Source: Streptomyces zhihengii (GTDB taxonomy: Bacteria > Actinomycetota > Actinomycetes > Streptomycetales > Streptomycetaceae). Taken from it: a stretch of DNA of 64,000 nucleotides. Both the position numbers and the translations under genes were made by a program. The DNA is taken from the NCBI RefSeq assembly GCF_016919245.1, contig NZ_JAFEJA010000002.1:746501-810500 (forward strand), given 5' to 3'. This document shows positions 18,705-28,508 of this stretch, piece after piece; position 1 is the first letter of the stretch, and each line of letters opens with the position of its first letter. The notes below the pieces were generated by a model. The model was not told the DNA's origin. It saw nothing but the letters and a program-made list of their open reading frames with translations, and searched no databases.

Positions 18705-19268
18705 ATGAGGCACCATCTCCGTCACATGGGGTCCTCCGCCGCAGAGCCCCTGCCCGAGACCTGGACCGGCCGCGCGACCAACCGCATGCAGTGGGTGCTC
18801 GCGGCGGCCGGCGCCGCCTGCCTGGCGCTGGGCATCAAGCTCGCCGTCGACGGCAACTGGACCACGGGCGTCGCCGCCCTCGGGATGGCCGTCGTCGGCT
18901 GTGTGGCCGCCGGCCTGATGATGCTCTACGGCACGCTCGCCTTCGTGCACGTCGAGGTCACCGTCGACCGCGAGGCGGTCGAGGTGCGCTGCGGTCACAT
19001 GGGACTGCCGCGCCGGCGCATTCCGCTCGACCAGGTGGTCGCCGCGGAGTTCGACCCCAAGGTGACCCCCCGCCAGTGGGGCGGCTGGGGATGCCGCTGG
19101 CGCCCCGAGCGCGGGACCGCCGTGGTGGTGCGCCGGGGCGAGGGCCTGGTGGTGACGCTGGGTGACGGCAAGACCTTCACCGTCACCGTGGACGACGCGG
19201 AGCTCGCGGTGCGCGTGATCCGCGACCGCATCCGCCGCCTGCACTCCGGTTCGGTCCCGCTGACCTGA
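18705..19268 (+). CDS. Membrane protein with PH-like domain
   Basis: A 187-residue protein. Two membrane helices at residues ~28-75 (WVLAAAGAACLALGIKL and a second ending AAGLMMLYGTLAF) are followed by a beta-rich C-terminal domain like bacterial PH/DUF3093 proteins: VHVEVTVDREAVEVRCG, RRRIPLDQVVAAEFDPK, then a WGCRW..RGTAVVVRRGEG loop. It is probably anchored with the domain in the cytoplasm. The ATG at 18705 is preferred because the upstream open frame runs through the 90-base duplication. Function not known. The gene ends in the sequence that seeds the repeats downstream. Confidence 0.75.
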   Translation: MRHHLRHMGSSAAEPLPETWTGRATNRMQWVLAAAGAACLALGIKLAVDGNWTTGVAALGMAVVGCVAAGLMMLYGTLAFVHVEVTVDREAVEVRCGHMGLPRRRIPLDQVVAAEFDPKVTPRQWGGWGCRWRPERGTAVVVRRGEGLVVTLGDGKTFTVTVDDAELAVRVIRDRIRRLHSGSVPLT

Positions 19269-19465
19269 CGGCCCGGTCCCGCCGGCCTGACCGCGCCCGC
19301 ACACCGGCCCGGTCCGCTGACCTGACCCCGCCCGCACACCGGCCCGGCCCGGTCCGCTGACCTGACCTGACCTGACCCCGCCCGCGTCCCGGTTCGGCCC
19401 GGTCCGGTCCGCTGACCTGACCCCGCCTGCACCCGGTCCGGTCCGCCGACCGGACCTCCGGCTCC
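19251..19465. repeat. Degenerate tandem repeats based on CCGCTGACCTGACC
   Basis: At least four blocks of 'GGTCC(C)GCTGACCTGACC-CCGCCCGCACACCGGCCC' follow each other, with internal CTGAC stuttering around 19360-19378. The first block is the end of the upstream gene itself (its last codons and TGA), so the array seems to have grown from the gene's 3' end. It fills most of the gap before lnt. Confidence 0.8.
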
Positions 19466-19529
19466 GCACCGCGGTCCCGGGGGCCGACCGCCCGCTGTGC
19501 GCACAGCGTCCCGCCGTAGACTCCGGCAG

Positions 19530-21143
19530 GTGAGCACCACCATCGCCCCCGTCGACTCCCCCCGGCCCGCCTCCGGCGCCGCCCGGTCCCTGGCCGGCCG
19601 GTTCGCGCGGCCCGCCGCAGCGGCCCTGTCGGGGGTGCTGCTCTTCCTGAGCTTCCCGCCGCGGCCGCTGTGGTGGCTCGCGGTCCCCGCCTTCGCCCTG
19701 CTCGGCTGGACCCTGCGCGGGCGCCGGACGCGGGCGGCGCTGGGCCTCGGTCTCCTCACCGGCCTCGGCTTCATGCTGCCGCTGCTGGTGTGGACCGGGG
19801 AGGAGGTCGGCCCCGTCCCGTGGCTGGCCCTCGCCTTCGCCGAGGCGCTGTTCGTCGCCGCGGCCTGCACCGGCATCTCCGCCGTGTCCCGGCTGCCCGG
19901 CTGGCCGCTGTGGGGCGCGGCCCTGTGGATCGCCGGCGAGGCCGCCCGCGCCCGGGTGCCGTTCGGGGGCTTCCCCTGGGGCAAGATCGCCTTCGGACAG
20001 GCCGACGGCGTCTTCCTGCCGCTCGCCGCCGCCGGCGGCACCCCGCTGCTCGGCTTCGCCGTCGCGCTGTGCGGCTTCGGGCTGTACGAGACGCTGCGCC
20101 GGGCGGTCGCCTTCCGGCGTACCGGCACGCTGCCGAGGGCCGCCGCCGCGGTGGCCCTGCTCTCCCTCCTGCTCCCGCTCGCCGGGGCCCTCGCGGCCCG
20201 CCCGCTCGTGGACGACTCCGCCGAGGACGGGACCGCGACCGTGGCCGCGATCCAGGGCAACGTGCCCCGCCTCGGCCTGGACTTCAACGCCCAGCGGCGT
20301 GCCGTCCTCGACAACCACGCACGGCGCACCGAGCAGCTCGCCGCCGACGTGGCCGCCGGACGGGAGCCGCGCCCCGACTTCGTGCTGTGGCCGGAGAACT
20401 CCTCCGACCTCGACCCCTACCGCAACGCCGACGCCCGGCTCGTGATCGACCGGGCCGTCGACGCGATCGGCGTCCCGACCGTCGTCGGCGCCGTCCTCAC
20501 CCCGGACACCGGGCCGCTGCGCAACACTCTGATCGAGTGGGAGCCCGGCCGGGGGCCGGTGGACACCTACGACAAGCGCCATGTGCAGCCGTTCGGCGAG
20601 TACATCCCGATGCGGTCGTTCGTGCGGATCTTCAACTCCGACGTGGACCGGGTCCGCCGCGACTTCGGACCGGGCGACGAGGTCGGCGTCTTCGACCTCG
20701 CCGGCACCCGGGTCGGCCTGGTGACCTGCTTCGAGGCGGCCTTCGACGACGCCGCCCGGGACACCGTGACCCACGGCGCGCAGATGATCTCCGTCCCCAG
20801 CAACAACGCCACCTTCGGGCGCAGCGAGATGACCTACCAGCAGCTCGCCATGTCCCGGGTGCGGGCGGTGGAGCACAGCAGGTCGGTGGTGGTCCCGGTG
20901 ACCAGCGGGGTCAGCGCGGTGATCATGCCCGACGGGCGGATCGTGCGGGAGACCGCGATGTTCACGCCGGACGCGCTCGTCGCCGAGGTGCCGCTGCGCT
21001 CCTCGCAGACGCCGGCGACCCGGCTGGGCGTGCTGCCCGAGGCGGCGCTGCTGCTGCTCGCCGCGGGCGCCCTGGGCAAGGCAGCGGCGGACGCGGTGCG
21101 CGACCGGCGGCGGCGCGCGGCAGGCGCCGCGGAGGCCTCCTGA
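19530..21143 (+). CDS. lnt: Apolipoprotein N-acyltransferase
   Basis: A 537-residue membrane enzyme that adds a third acyl chain to the N-terminal cysteine of lipoproteins. Six or so helices fill the first ~215 residues (for example ALSGVLLFLSFPPRPLWWLAVPAFALL). A periplasmic nitrilase domain follows with the Glu-Lys-Cys triad: Glu in VLWPENSSD, Lys in TYDKRHVQPFGEY and Cys in LVTCFEAAF. A final helix (LLLLAAGALG) is present. All catalytic residues are intact. Start is the GTG at 19530. Streptomyces often have two Lnt proteins; this could be either. Confidence 0.95.
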   Translation: MSTTIAPVDSPRPASGAARSLAGRFARPAAAALSGVLLFLSFPPRPLWWLAVPAFALLGWTLRGRRTRAALGLGLLTGLGFMLPLLVWTGEEVGPVPWLALAFAEALFVAAACTGISAVSRLPGWPLWGAALWIAGEAARARVPFGGFPWGKIAFGQADGVFLPLAAAGGTPLLGFAVALCGFGLYETLRRAVAFRRTGTLPRAAAAVALLSLLLPLAGALAARPLVDDSAEDGTATVAAIQGNVPRLGLDFNAQRRAVLDNHARRTEQLAADVAAGREPRPDFVLWPENSSDLDPYRNADARLVIDRAVDAIGVPTVVGAVLTPDTGPLRNTLIEWEPGRGPVDTYDKRHVQPFGEYIPMRSFVRIFNSDVDRVRRDFGPGDEVGVFDLAGTRVGLVTCFEAAFDDAARDTVTHGAQMISVPSNNATFGRSEMTYQQLAMSRVRAVEHSRSVVVPVTSGVSAVIMPDGRIVRETAMFTPDALVAEVPLRSSQTPATRLGVLPEAALLLLAAGALGKAAADAVRDRRRRAAGAAEAS

Positions 21144-21197
21144 GCGTCGCGGCCGTCTTCGGGACGGGGCGCGGGCGCGGCCGGTTAGGGTCGGGGC

Positions 21198-21680
21198 ATG
21201 GGCACCCCTGAATACATCCGCGACATCCGGGCCCTGGCCGGCCACCAGCTCCTCTACCTGCCCGGGGTCAGCGCCGTCGTCTTCGACGACGAGGGCCGTG
21301 TGCTGCTCGGGCGGCGCGCGGACACCGGGCTGTGGTCCGTCGTCGGCGGCATCTGCGAGCCCGGCGAGGAGCCCGCGTCCACGGCCGAGCGCGAGGTGTA
21401 CGAGGAGACCGCCGTCCACTGCGTCGCCGACCGGGTCGTCCTCGTGCAGGCGCTGCCCCGGCCGGTGACGTATCCCAACGGCGACATCTGCCAGTACATG
21501 GACATCACCTTCCGCTGCCGTGCGGTGGGCGGCGAGGCACGGGTCAACGACGAGGAGTCCCTCGACGTCGGCTGGTTCGCGGTGGACGCGCTGCCGGAAC
21601 TCCAGGAGTTCGCCCTGTTCCGGATCAAGCAGGCGATGAACGAGGGACCGGCATGGTTCCAGCCCACCACTCGGCAGTGA
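21198..21680 (+). CDS. Nudix hydrolase
   Basis: A 160-residue pyrophosphohydrolase for nucleotide-sugar or modified-nucleotide substrates. The Nudix box lies at residues ~50-72: G-G-I-C-E-P-G-E-E, then AEREVYEETAV. All metal-binding glutamates (REVYEE) are present; the usual Gly after EET is Ala. The N-terminal helix (TPEYIRDIRALAGHQLLYLPG) and the QYMDITFRC strand match a group often annotated as NUDIX hydrolase or isopentenyl-diphosphate isomerase-like. It lies 54 bases after lnt in the same direction. Confidence 0.93.
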   Translation: MGTPEYIRDIRALAGHQLLYLPGVSAVVFDDEGRVLLGRRADTGLWSVVGGICEPGEEPASTAEREVYEETAVHCVADRVVLVQALPRPVTYPNGDICQYMDITFRCRAVGGEARVNDEESLDVGWFAVDALPELQEFALFRIKQAMNEGPAWFQPTTRQ

Positions 21681-21735
21681 AGTATGGGCGCTGACCACAT
21701 CGGTCGGGGGTTGATCACTGCCTAGGGTGCGGAAC

Positions 21736-22575
21736 ATGACCCCGCCCTCCACATCAGGTCCCGCACCGGTCCCCGCGTCCGCCGCCGCGCCGGACACCGC
21801 CGGTCACTCCGTCTCGCTCGACCTCGGCGGGCGCACCGCCGTGGTCACCGGCGCCGCGGGCGGCATCGGCCGCGCCTGCGCGCTCCGGCTCGCCGCCGCG
21901 GGCGCCAAGGTGAGAGCCGTGGACCGGGACGCCGCCGGGCTGGCCGCCCTGGCGGAGGGGGCCGGGGCGCTGGCCGGCGCGGTGGAGCCGGAGGTGCTCG
22001 ACCTGACCGACCTCGACGCCGCCGAGGCCGTCGCCGCGGGCGCCGACATCCTGGTCAACAACGCGGGGCTGCAACTGGTCCGCCCCATCGAGGACTTCCC
22101 CCCGGACGTGTTCCACACCGTGCTCACGGTGATGCTGGAGGCCCCGTTCCGGCTGATCAGGGGAGCCCTGCCGCACATGTACGCCCAGGGATGGGGCCGG
22201 ATCGTCAACATCTCCTCCGTCCACGGACTGCGCGCCTCCGCCTTCAAGTCCGCCTATGTGGCGGCCAAACACGGTCTCGAAGGACTCTCCAAGACCGCGG
22301 CCCTCGAAGGCGCGCCCCACGGCGTCACCTCGGTCTGCGTCAACCCGGGCTATGTGCGCACCCCGCTGGTGGAGAAGCAGCTCGCCGACCAGGCGGCCGC
22401 CCACGACCTGCCCGAGGAGCGGGTGCTCACCGACGTCCTGCTCAAGGACTCCGCGATCAAGAGGCTCATCGAGCCCGACGAGGTCGCCGAGGCGGTGCTG
22501 TACCTGTGCAGCCCGCAGGCGTCCTTCATCACCGGCACCTCCGTGGCGCTCGACGGCGGATGGACCGCGCACTGA
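21736..22575 (+). CDS. SDR family 3-hydroxybutyrate dehydrogenase-like enzyme
   Basis: A 279-residue NAD(P)-dependent short-chain dehydrogenase. After ~25 disordered residues come the Rossmann motif TGAAGGIGRACALRLA, the NNAG motif (DILVNNAGLQLV), the catalytic serines in NISSVHGL, and YVAAKHG (Tyr-x-x-x-Lys). The C-terminal FITGTSVALDGGW is classical. The QLVRPIEDFP and EKQLADQAAAHDLPEE stretches match D-3-hydroxybutyrate dehydrogenases (BdhA), which interconvert 3-hydroxybutyrate and acetoacetate. The following GAF/PucR regulator and the MHS symporter may form a functional set. A GTG three codons upstream is an alternative start. Confidence 0.88.
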   Translation: MTPPSTSGPAPVPASAAAPDTAGHSVSLDLGGRTAVVTGAAGGIGRACALRLAAAGAKVRAVDRDAAGLAALAEGAGALAGAVEPEVLDLTDLDAAEAVAAGADILVNNAGLQLVRPIEDFPPDVFHTVLTVMLEAPFRLIRGALPHMYAQGWGRIVNISSVHGLRASAFKSAYVAAKHGLEGLSKTAALEGAPHGVTSVCVNPGYVRTPLVEKQLADQAAAHDLPEERVLTDVLLKDSAIKRLIEPDEVAEAVLYLCSPQASFITGTSVALDGGWTAH

Positions 22576-22706
22576 CACCTGACGGCCCCGCCGGCGAGCG
22601 GACCGGGGCCGGCCGGACGCCGCCGGGGCCGCCCGCCCCGGGGGCCAGGGGCGGAGTTTTCCACAGGGCTGGCGCCGGGGCACCGGTGACGGGTAATCCT
22701 GTCCCC

Positions 22707-24596
22707 ATGTCCCTGGACCAAGCCGCCTACCTGGAGCTCCTCGCCCGTGGCGCCGCCGCGGAGGCGTACGACCGGCCCGTGCTGATGGCGCGGGCCCACG
22801 GCGCCGACGCCGAGACACTCGCCGCCATGGAGCACGCCAAGCAGCTCGCGCTGCGCGTCCGCGCCGAGCTGGAGGGGCGCAGGCGGCGGGAGGCCGAGCT
22901 GTCCGCGCTCTTCGAGACCGCGCACGACCTCGCGGGGCTGCGCGACCTCGACGCGGTGCTGCGCGCCATCGTGCAGCGCGCGCGCTCGCTGCTCGGCACC
23001 GAGGTGGCCTACCTCAGCCTCAACGACACGGTCGCCGGCGACACCTACATGCGGGTGACGGAGGGGTCCGTCTCGGCCCGCTTCCAGCAGGTGCGCCTGG
23101 GCATGGGGGAGGGCCTGGGCGGTCTCGTCGCCCAGACGGCCCGCCCCTACGTGACCGACAGCTACTTCGAGGACGCCCGCTTCGAGCACACCGGGACCAT
23201 CGACGCGGCCGTCAAGGACGAGGGGCTCGTCGCCATCCTCGGCGTACCGCTGATGCTGGGCAGCCAGGTGATCGGCGTGCTCTTCGCCGCCGACCGCAGG
23301 GCCCGCGTGTTCGAGCGCGAGCAGGTCGCGCTGATGGCCTCCTTCGCCGCGCACGCCGCCGTCGCCATCGACACGGCCAACCTGCTCGCCGAGACCCGCT
23401 CCGCCCTCGCCGAACTGGAGCGGGCGAACGAGATCATCCAGGACCACAGCGGGGTGATCGAGCGCGCCTCCGACGTGCACGACCGCCTCACCGAGCTGGT
23501 GCTGCGCGGCGGCGGGGTCGACGACGTGGCCGCCGCGCTGTCCGAGATACTCGGCGGCACCGTGGAGTTCACCGAGGACGCGCCCCGGCACGCCGGGACC
23601 GACGGGCACGCCGTCCGCCACCGCGACGACTGGATCGCCGAGGTGTCCGCGGGCGGGGAGGTCTTCGGGGCCCTCGTCCTGCACGGCCACCCCGCCCTCG
23701 ACCCGGTCGACCAGCGCACTCTGGAGCGGGCCGCCATGGTGACCTCGCTCCTGCTGCTCGCCCGCCGCTCCGCCCACGACGCCGAGCGCCGGGTGCGCGG
23801 CGAGCTGCTCGACGACCTGCTCGACGCGCCGGACCGCGACCCGCGGCTGCTGCGGGAGCGCGCGGCCCGTCTCGGCGCCGACCTGGACACGCCCCATGTC
23901 GTCCTCGCCGCCCGCATCGAGGGCCCGGGCTCCGGCGCGGGCCCGGCGTCCGCCGCGCGGGAGAGCGCGGACCGGCGGCGTCTGTGGTCGGCCGCCTCCC
24001 ACCTGGCCGCCACCGGCGCCGGGCTCGCCGCCGCCCGCGACGGCGGCACGGTGCTGCTGCTGCCGCTGGGGGCGGACGACACCCCGGCCGCGCTCGCCCG
24101 CCGGACGGCCCGCCAGCTCGGCGGCACCCTGCGCGAGCCCGTCACGGTGGGCGCCTCGTCGCCCGTGGCCTCGCCCGCCGGCGATCCCACACCGGTGGCC
24201 GCCGCCTACGAACAGGCCGGCCGCTGTCTGGACGCCCTGCGTCTGCTGGGCCGGGCCGGCCAGGGCGCCGCCGCCCAGGACCTCGGCTTCCTCGGACTGC
24301 TGCTCGCCGACCCGGGCGACATCGACGGTTTCGTGCACCGCACGATCGGCGAGGTCGTCGCCTACGACCGGCGCCGGGGCACGGACCTGGTCGGCACCAT
24401 GGCCGCGTACTTCGCCAGCGGCATGAGCCCCGCCCGCACCAAGGACGACCTGCACGTCCATGTGAACACCGTCGCCCAGCGGCTGGAGCGCATCGGCCGG
24501 CTGCTCGGCCCCGACTGGCAGTCCCCGGGGCGGGCCCTGGAGATCCAGCTCGCGCTGCGCCTGCACGGCATGTCCGCGGCGGTCGCCGAGGAGTGA
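22707..24596 (+). CDS. GAF/PucR (CdaR-type) helix-turn-helix regulator
   Basis: A 629-residue regulator. N-terminal helices (~residues 1-70) lead to a GAF domain (~75-225: LRDLDAVLRAIVQRARSLLG, then LGVPLMLGSQVIGVLFAADR). A coiled stretch and a GGDEF-like CdaR middle region follow, then the C-terminal PucR helix-turn-helix (~560-620: TMAAYFASGMSPARTKDDLH, VNTVAQRLERIGRLLG). It starts 131 bases after the SDR gene, so it may be cotranscribed or have its own promoter. By position it probably regulates the SDR and the MHS symporter in response to a small carboxylic acid; this is inference. Confidence 0.9.
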   Translation: MSLDQAAYLELLARGAAAEAYDRPVLMARAHGADAETLAAMEHAKQLALRVRAELEGRRRREAELSALFETAHDLAGLRDLDAVLRAIVQRARSLLGTEVAYLSLNDTVAGDTYMRVTEGSVSARFQQVRLGMGEGLGGLVAQTARPYVTDSYFEDARFEHTGTIDAAVKDEGLVAILGVPLMLGSQVIGVLFAADRRARVFEREQVALMASFAAHAAVAIDTANLLAETRSALAELERANEIIQDHSGVIERASDVHDRLTELVLRGGGVDDVAAALSEILGGTVEFTEDAPRHAGTDGHAVRHRDDWIAEVSAGGEVFGALVLHGHPALDPVDQRTLERAAMVTSLLLLARRSAHDAERRVRGELLDDLLDAPDRDPRLLRERAARLGADLDTPHVVLAARIEGPGSGAGPASAARESADRRRLWSAASHLAATGAGLAAARDGGTVLLLPLGADDTPAALARRTARQLGGTLREPVTVGASSPVASPAGDPTPVAAAYEQAGRCLDALRLLGRAGQGAAAQDLGFLGLLLADPGDIDGFVHRTIGEVVAYDRRRGTDLVGTMAAYFASGMSPARTKDDLHVHVNTVAQRLERIGRLLGPDWQSPGRALEIQLALRLHGMSAAVAEE

Positions 24597-24655
24597 CCCG
24601 GGGCCCGGGACGCCGACGCGCGCGCCCGGGGCTCCGTGCGCCCGCCTGCCCGCCC

Positions 24656-24776
24656 GCACCCGCGCGCCCGCACCCGCGCGCCCGCACCCGCGCGCCCGCA
24701 CCCGCGCGCCCGCACCCGCGCGCCCGCACCCGCGCGCCCGCACCCGCGCGCCCTGCCCGCCCGCACCCGCGCGCCC
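24656..24776. repeat. Array of a 14-base unit GCACCCGCGCGCCC
   Basis: Seven perfect uninterrupted copies run from 24656 to 24753, then an 8-base interruption and one more copy. The alternating CGCGCG tracts could adopt Z-DNA. It begins 59 bases after the PucR gene stop. Confidence 0.95.
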
Positions 24777-24985
24777 TGTCCGGGCGCGCCGCCCCGTGCG
24801 GGCCGGGCCCGGTCACCGGGCACCTCCGCACCGCGTGCCCTGTCCGGGGGCGCTGCCTCTCCGCTCCGGGCGCCTCCGCGCCGCGCCCGACCGGGCGCCT
24901 CCGTACCGGGCCCGACCGGGCACGCCTCCCCCTCCGTACCGGGCCCGACCGGGCGCCTCCGCGCCGGGCCCGGTCGCCGGGCACG

Positions 24986-25024
24986 CGAAGAGGCGCGGGA
25001 CCTGGGAGGTCCCGCGCCTCTTCG
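24986..25024. terminator. Perfect 18-base-arm hairpin terminator
   Basis: Arms 24986-25003 and 25007-25024 are perfectly complementary (CGAAGAGGCGCGGGACCT) around a GGG loop. It lies between the convergent PucR regulator and MHS transporter genes and should work in both directions. Confidence 0.9.
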
Positions 25025-25041
25025 GGCGTGCGCGGTCGGGT

Positions 25042-26430
25042 TCAGAGGGTGCGGGCGGCGTCGGCCTGGGCCGGGATCCGGTCCGCGGCCGGCTCCGCGC
25101 CGGGCTCCACGTCGTTGAGGTCCCGGTCGCGGGTCTCCTTGGCGCAGACGATGGCCACCACCGTCAGCAGCGCCGCGGCGATCACGTACAGCGCGATCGG
25201 GGTGGACGAGTCGTAGTCGGCCAGCAGCGCCGTCGCGATCAGCGGCGCGGGCGCCCCGGCGGCGACCGAGGAGAACTGCGCGCCGATCGAAGCGCCCGAG
25301 TACCGCATCCGGGTCGCGAACATCTCCGAGAAGAAGGCCGCCTGCGGGGCGTACATGGCGCCGTGCAGCACCAGGCCGACGGTCACGGCGAGCAGCAGCG
25401 ATCCGAACGACGCCTGGTCGATGAGCATGAAGAACGGGAACATCCAGGCGCCGACGCCGACCGCGCCGATCAGATACACGGGCCGGCGGCCGATCCGGTC
25501 CGACAGCGCGCCCCAGAGCGGGATCGTCACGAAGTGGACGGCGGATCCGATGAGCACGGCGTTCAGCGCGGTCTGCTTGCTCAGGTCCACCGCGGTCGTG
25601 GCGTAGACGAGGATGAAGGCCGTGATCACGTAGTAGCTGATGTTCTCGGCCATCCGGGCGCCCATCGCGATGAGCACATCGCGCCAGTGGTGGCGCAGCA
25701 CCGCGACCAGCGGCATCTTCTCGATCTTCCCGGCCTCCGCCTTGCGCTGCTCGGCCTGTGCCAGGGCCGCCTTGAAGACGGGGGACTCGTCGACGGAGAG
25801 GCGGATCCACAGACCGACGATCACGAGCACGCCGGACAGCAGGAAGGGGATGCGCCAGCCCCACGAGAGGAACGCGGACTCCGAGAGCAGGGCGGTCAGC
25901 GCGGAGAGCACACCGGTGGCGAGCAACTGCCCGGCCGGGGCGCCCGTCTGGGGCCAGGAGGCCCAGAAGCCGCGCCGCTTGGCGTCGCCGTGCTCGGAGA
26001 CGAGGAGCACCGCCCCGCCCCACTCGCCGCCGAGGGCGAAGCCCTGCACCAGCCGCAGCACGGTCAGCAGGACGGGTGCCATGGAGCCGATCGCCGCGTG
26101 GGTGGGCAGCAGTCCGATGGCGAAGGTCGCGCCGCCCATCATCAGCAGGCTGAGCACCAGGAGCTTCTTGCGGCCGAGCCGGTCGCCGTAGTGGCCGAAG
26201 ACCAGTGCGCCGAGGGGCCGGGCGGCGAAGCCCACCGCATAGGTCAGGAAGGACAGCAGGGTGCCGACGAGCGGGTCCGAGTCCGGGAAGAAGAGCTTGT
26301 TGAAGACCAGAGCGGCGGCTGAGCCGTAGAGGAAGAAGTCGTACCACTCGATGGTGGTGCCGATGAGGCTCGCGGCGACGATGCGCTTGAGCGAGTTCGG
26401 CGCTGGTGGAGCGGATGCGGGGGCGGCCAT
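25042..26430 (-). CDS. MFS transporter, metabolite:H+ symporter (MHS) family
   Basis: A 462-residue, 12-helix symporter. The N-terminus RIVAASLIGTTIEWYDFFLY is the MHS/ShiA/ProP signature (IEWYDF in helix 1). The loop 2-3 motif GHYGDRLGRKKLL and the RLVQGFALGGEWGGAVLLVSEH stretch are also typical. Known members carry shikimate, citrate, alpha-ketoglutarate, proline/betaine or short organic acids. The start at 26430 has GGAAG eight bases upstream. With the hydroxybutyrate-dehydrogenase-like SDR and the GAF/PucR gene on the other side of the terminator, uptake of a hydroxy- or keto-acid is plausible but unproven. Confidence 0.92.
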   Translation of the reverse strand: MAAPASAPPAPNSLKRIVAASLIGTTIEWYDFFLYGSAAALVFNKLFFPDSDPLVGTLLSFLTYAVGFAARPLGALVFGHYGDRLGRKKLLVLSLLMMGGATFAIGLLPTHAAIGSMAPVLLTVLRLVQGFALGGEWGGAVLLVSEHGDAKRRGFWASWPQTGAPAGQLLATGVLSALTALLSESAFLSWGWRIPFLLSGVLVIVGLWIRLSVDESPVFKAALAQAEQRKAEAGKIEKMPLVAVLRHHWRDVLIAMGARMAENISYYVITAFILVYATTAVDLSKQTALNAVLIGSAVHFVTIPLWGALSDRIGRRPVYLIGAVGVGAWMFPFFMLIDQASFGSLLLAVTVGLVLHGAMYAPQAAFFSEMFATRMRYSGASIGAQFSSVAAGAPAPLIATALLADYDSSTPIALYVIAAALLTVVAIVCAKETRDRDLNDVEPGAEPAADRIPAQADAARTL

Positions 26431-26715
26431 GAACACCACTTCCGGACAGTTGGCGGGGACGTTTCCGTGTCGCCACACCGTAGGAAGACGCAGGTCACAG
26501 GCGTATGTGGTGGGACACCATAGTTCTGTGGGCCGGGGTGCGCGCGCCCACCATGGAGGCCCTGAGCGGCGCCCCGTGACGGGAGGACGAGGTGCCGTGG
26601 AGGATGTCCGGGGACGGAGGGGGTAGGCGAGGTCCGAACTCGCGACGGCGGGCACCGGCCCGCTGCCCGGACGCGTGAGCGGGCGGGAAGCGGGAGATCA
26701 CGGGAGGGAGCGCAG

Positions 26716-27735
<1,020 letters not shown>

Positions 27736-27770
27736 GCCCACCCGCCTCCCGGCATCCGCGGGAGCGCGGT

Positions 27771-28385
27771 TCAGGACGCCGCCGTCAGGGAGGCCGCCTC
27801 CCAGGCGAAGCCGTCCGGGTCGGTGAAGGCGCCCGATCCGCCGAGCACCAGACGGTGGGACCCGGAGCCCTCCTCGGGGACGCCGACGTCCTTGGCGAGG
27901 GCGCGTCGGCCGTACAGGGCCAGCTTCACCGGGCCCGACGTGGCGAACTCGACGTACTTGCGGCCGAAGCTCTTCGCCACGGTGAGGCCGTGCTCCACGT
28001 AGAACCGCTTGCTCTCGGCGACGTCCGAGGCCCCCAGCAGGAGCACGAGCTGCTCGATCTCCCGGGTGAGCGGGCCGGTGTCCTTCTTCGACGAGGTGGC
28101 GATCTTCCAGACGGCCCCGTCGGGCGCCCGGACGACACCCCCGTAGCCCCAGAAGGACTTCGTCGCGGGCTTCAGCGCCGTGGCGCCGGCGTCCAGGGCG
28201 GCGCCGACGAAGGCGTCCACACCGGACGGCTGGGAGACCGTGACCGACAGCGAGAAGCCGCGGAAGCCGGACGTCGGCGCGTCCGACGCGCGCAGGCCGA
28301 TCCGCGTGCCCAGGCCGAGGTCGGAGTAGAAACGGGCGGCGGCCGTGGGGTCGGCCACCTCGAGGGTGACTGTTTCGAAGCTCAT
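27771..28385 (-). CDS. VOC (glyoxalase/bleomycin-resistance) family protein
   Basis: A 204-residue protein with one two-module VOC domain pair. The first module begins SFETVTLEVADPTAAARFYSDLGLG. The second begins REIEQLVLLLGASDVAESKRFYVEHGL and ends FTDPDGFAWEAASL. VOC folds bind a divalent metal and catalyse isomerisation, ring cleavage or thiol transfer, or only bind drugs; here the usual His/Glu metal ligands are partly replaced (Glu in ETVTLEV retained), so activity is uncertain. It stands alone, convergent with the kinase gene only 35 bases away. Confidence 0.85.
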   Translation of the reverse strand: MSFETVTLEVADPTAAARFYSDLGLGTRIGLRASDAPTSGFRGFSLSVTVSQPSGVDAFVGAALDAGATALKPATKSFWGYGGVVRAPDGAVWKIATSSKKDTGPLTREIEQLVLLLGASDVAESKRFYVEHGLTVAKSFGRKYVEFATSGPVKLALYGRRALAKDVGVPEEGSGSHRLVLGGSGAFTDPDGFAWEAASLTAAS

Positions 28386-28508
28386 GTCCTCACGCTAAGC
28401 GGCACCCCGGGACCGGTGCTTCTCGATTCCTGATCGGTGCGGCCGCGCCCCTGCCCGGCACGCGGACGGGGGCGGCAGCACCCCCGTCCGGAGCGGGGAG
28501 CGGACCCC

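Larger units (their letters stand above)
24597..25041. other. 445-base repeat-filled gap between convergent genes
   Basis: No gene seen. It holds the 14-base array (24656-24776), a second set of repeats in which CTCCGTACCGGGCCCGACCG occurs twice at about 24898-24958, and a strong terminator at 24986-25024. Confidence 0.8.

Noticed and set aside
16239..21797. Very long minus-strand open frame (1852 codons)
   Set aside because: Antisense to several solid genes (racemase, lnt, Nudix). The composition is that of a shadow frame; only its end overlaps the true glycosyltransferase, in a different frame.
22350..24743. Minus-strand open frame opposite the GAF/PucR gene (797 codons)
   Set aside because: The product is Gly/Val/Ala/Asp-rich antisense translation, while the plus-strand frame gives clear GAF and PucR domains.
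24656..24776. Possible CRISPR array
   Set aside because: Units are 14 bases, directly adjacent, without unique spacers, and no cas gene is present.
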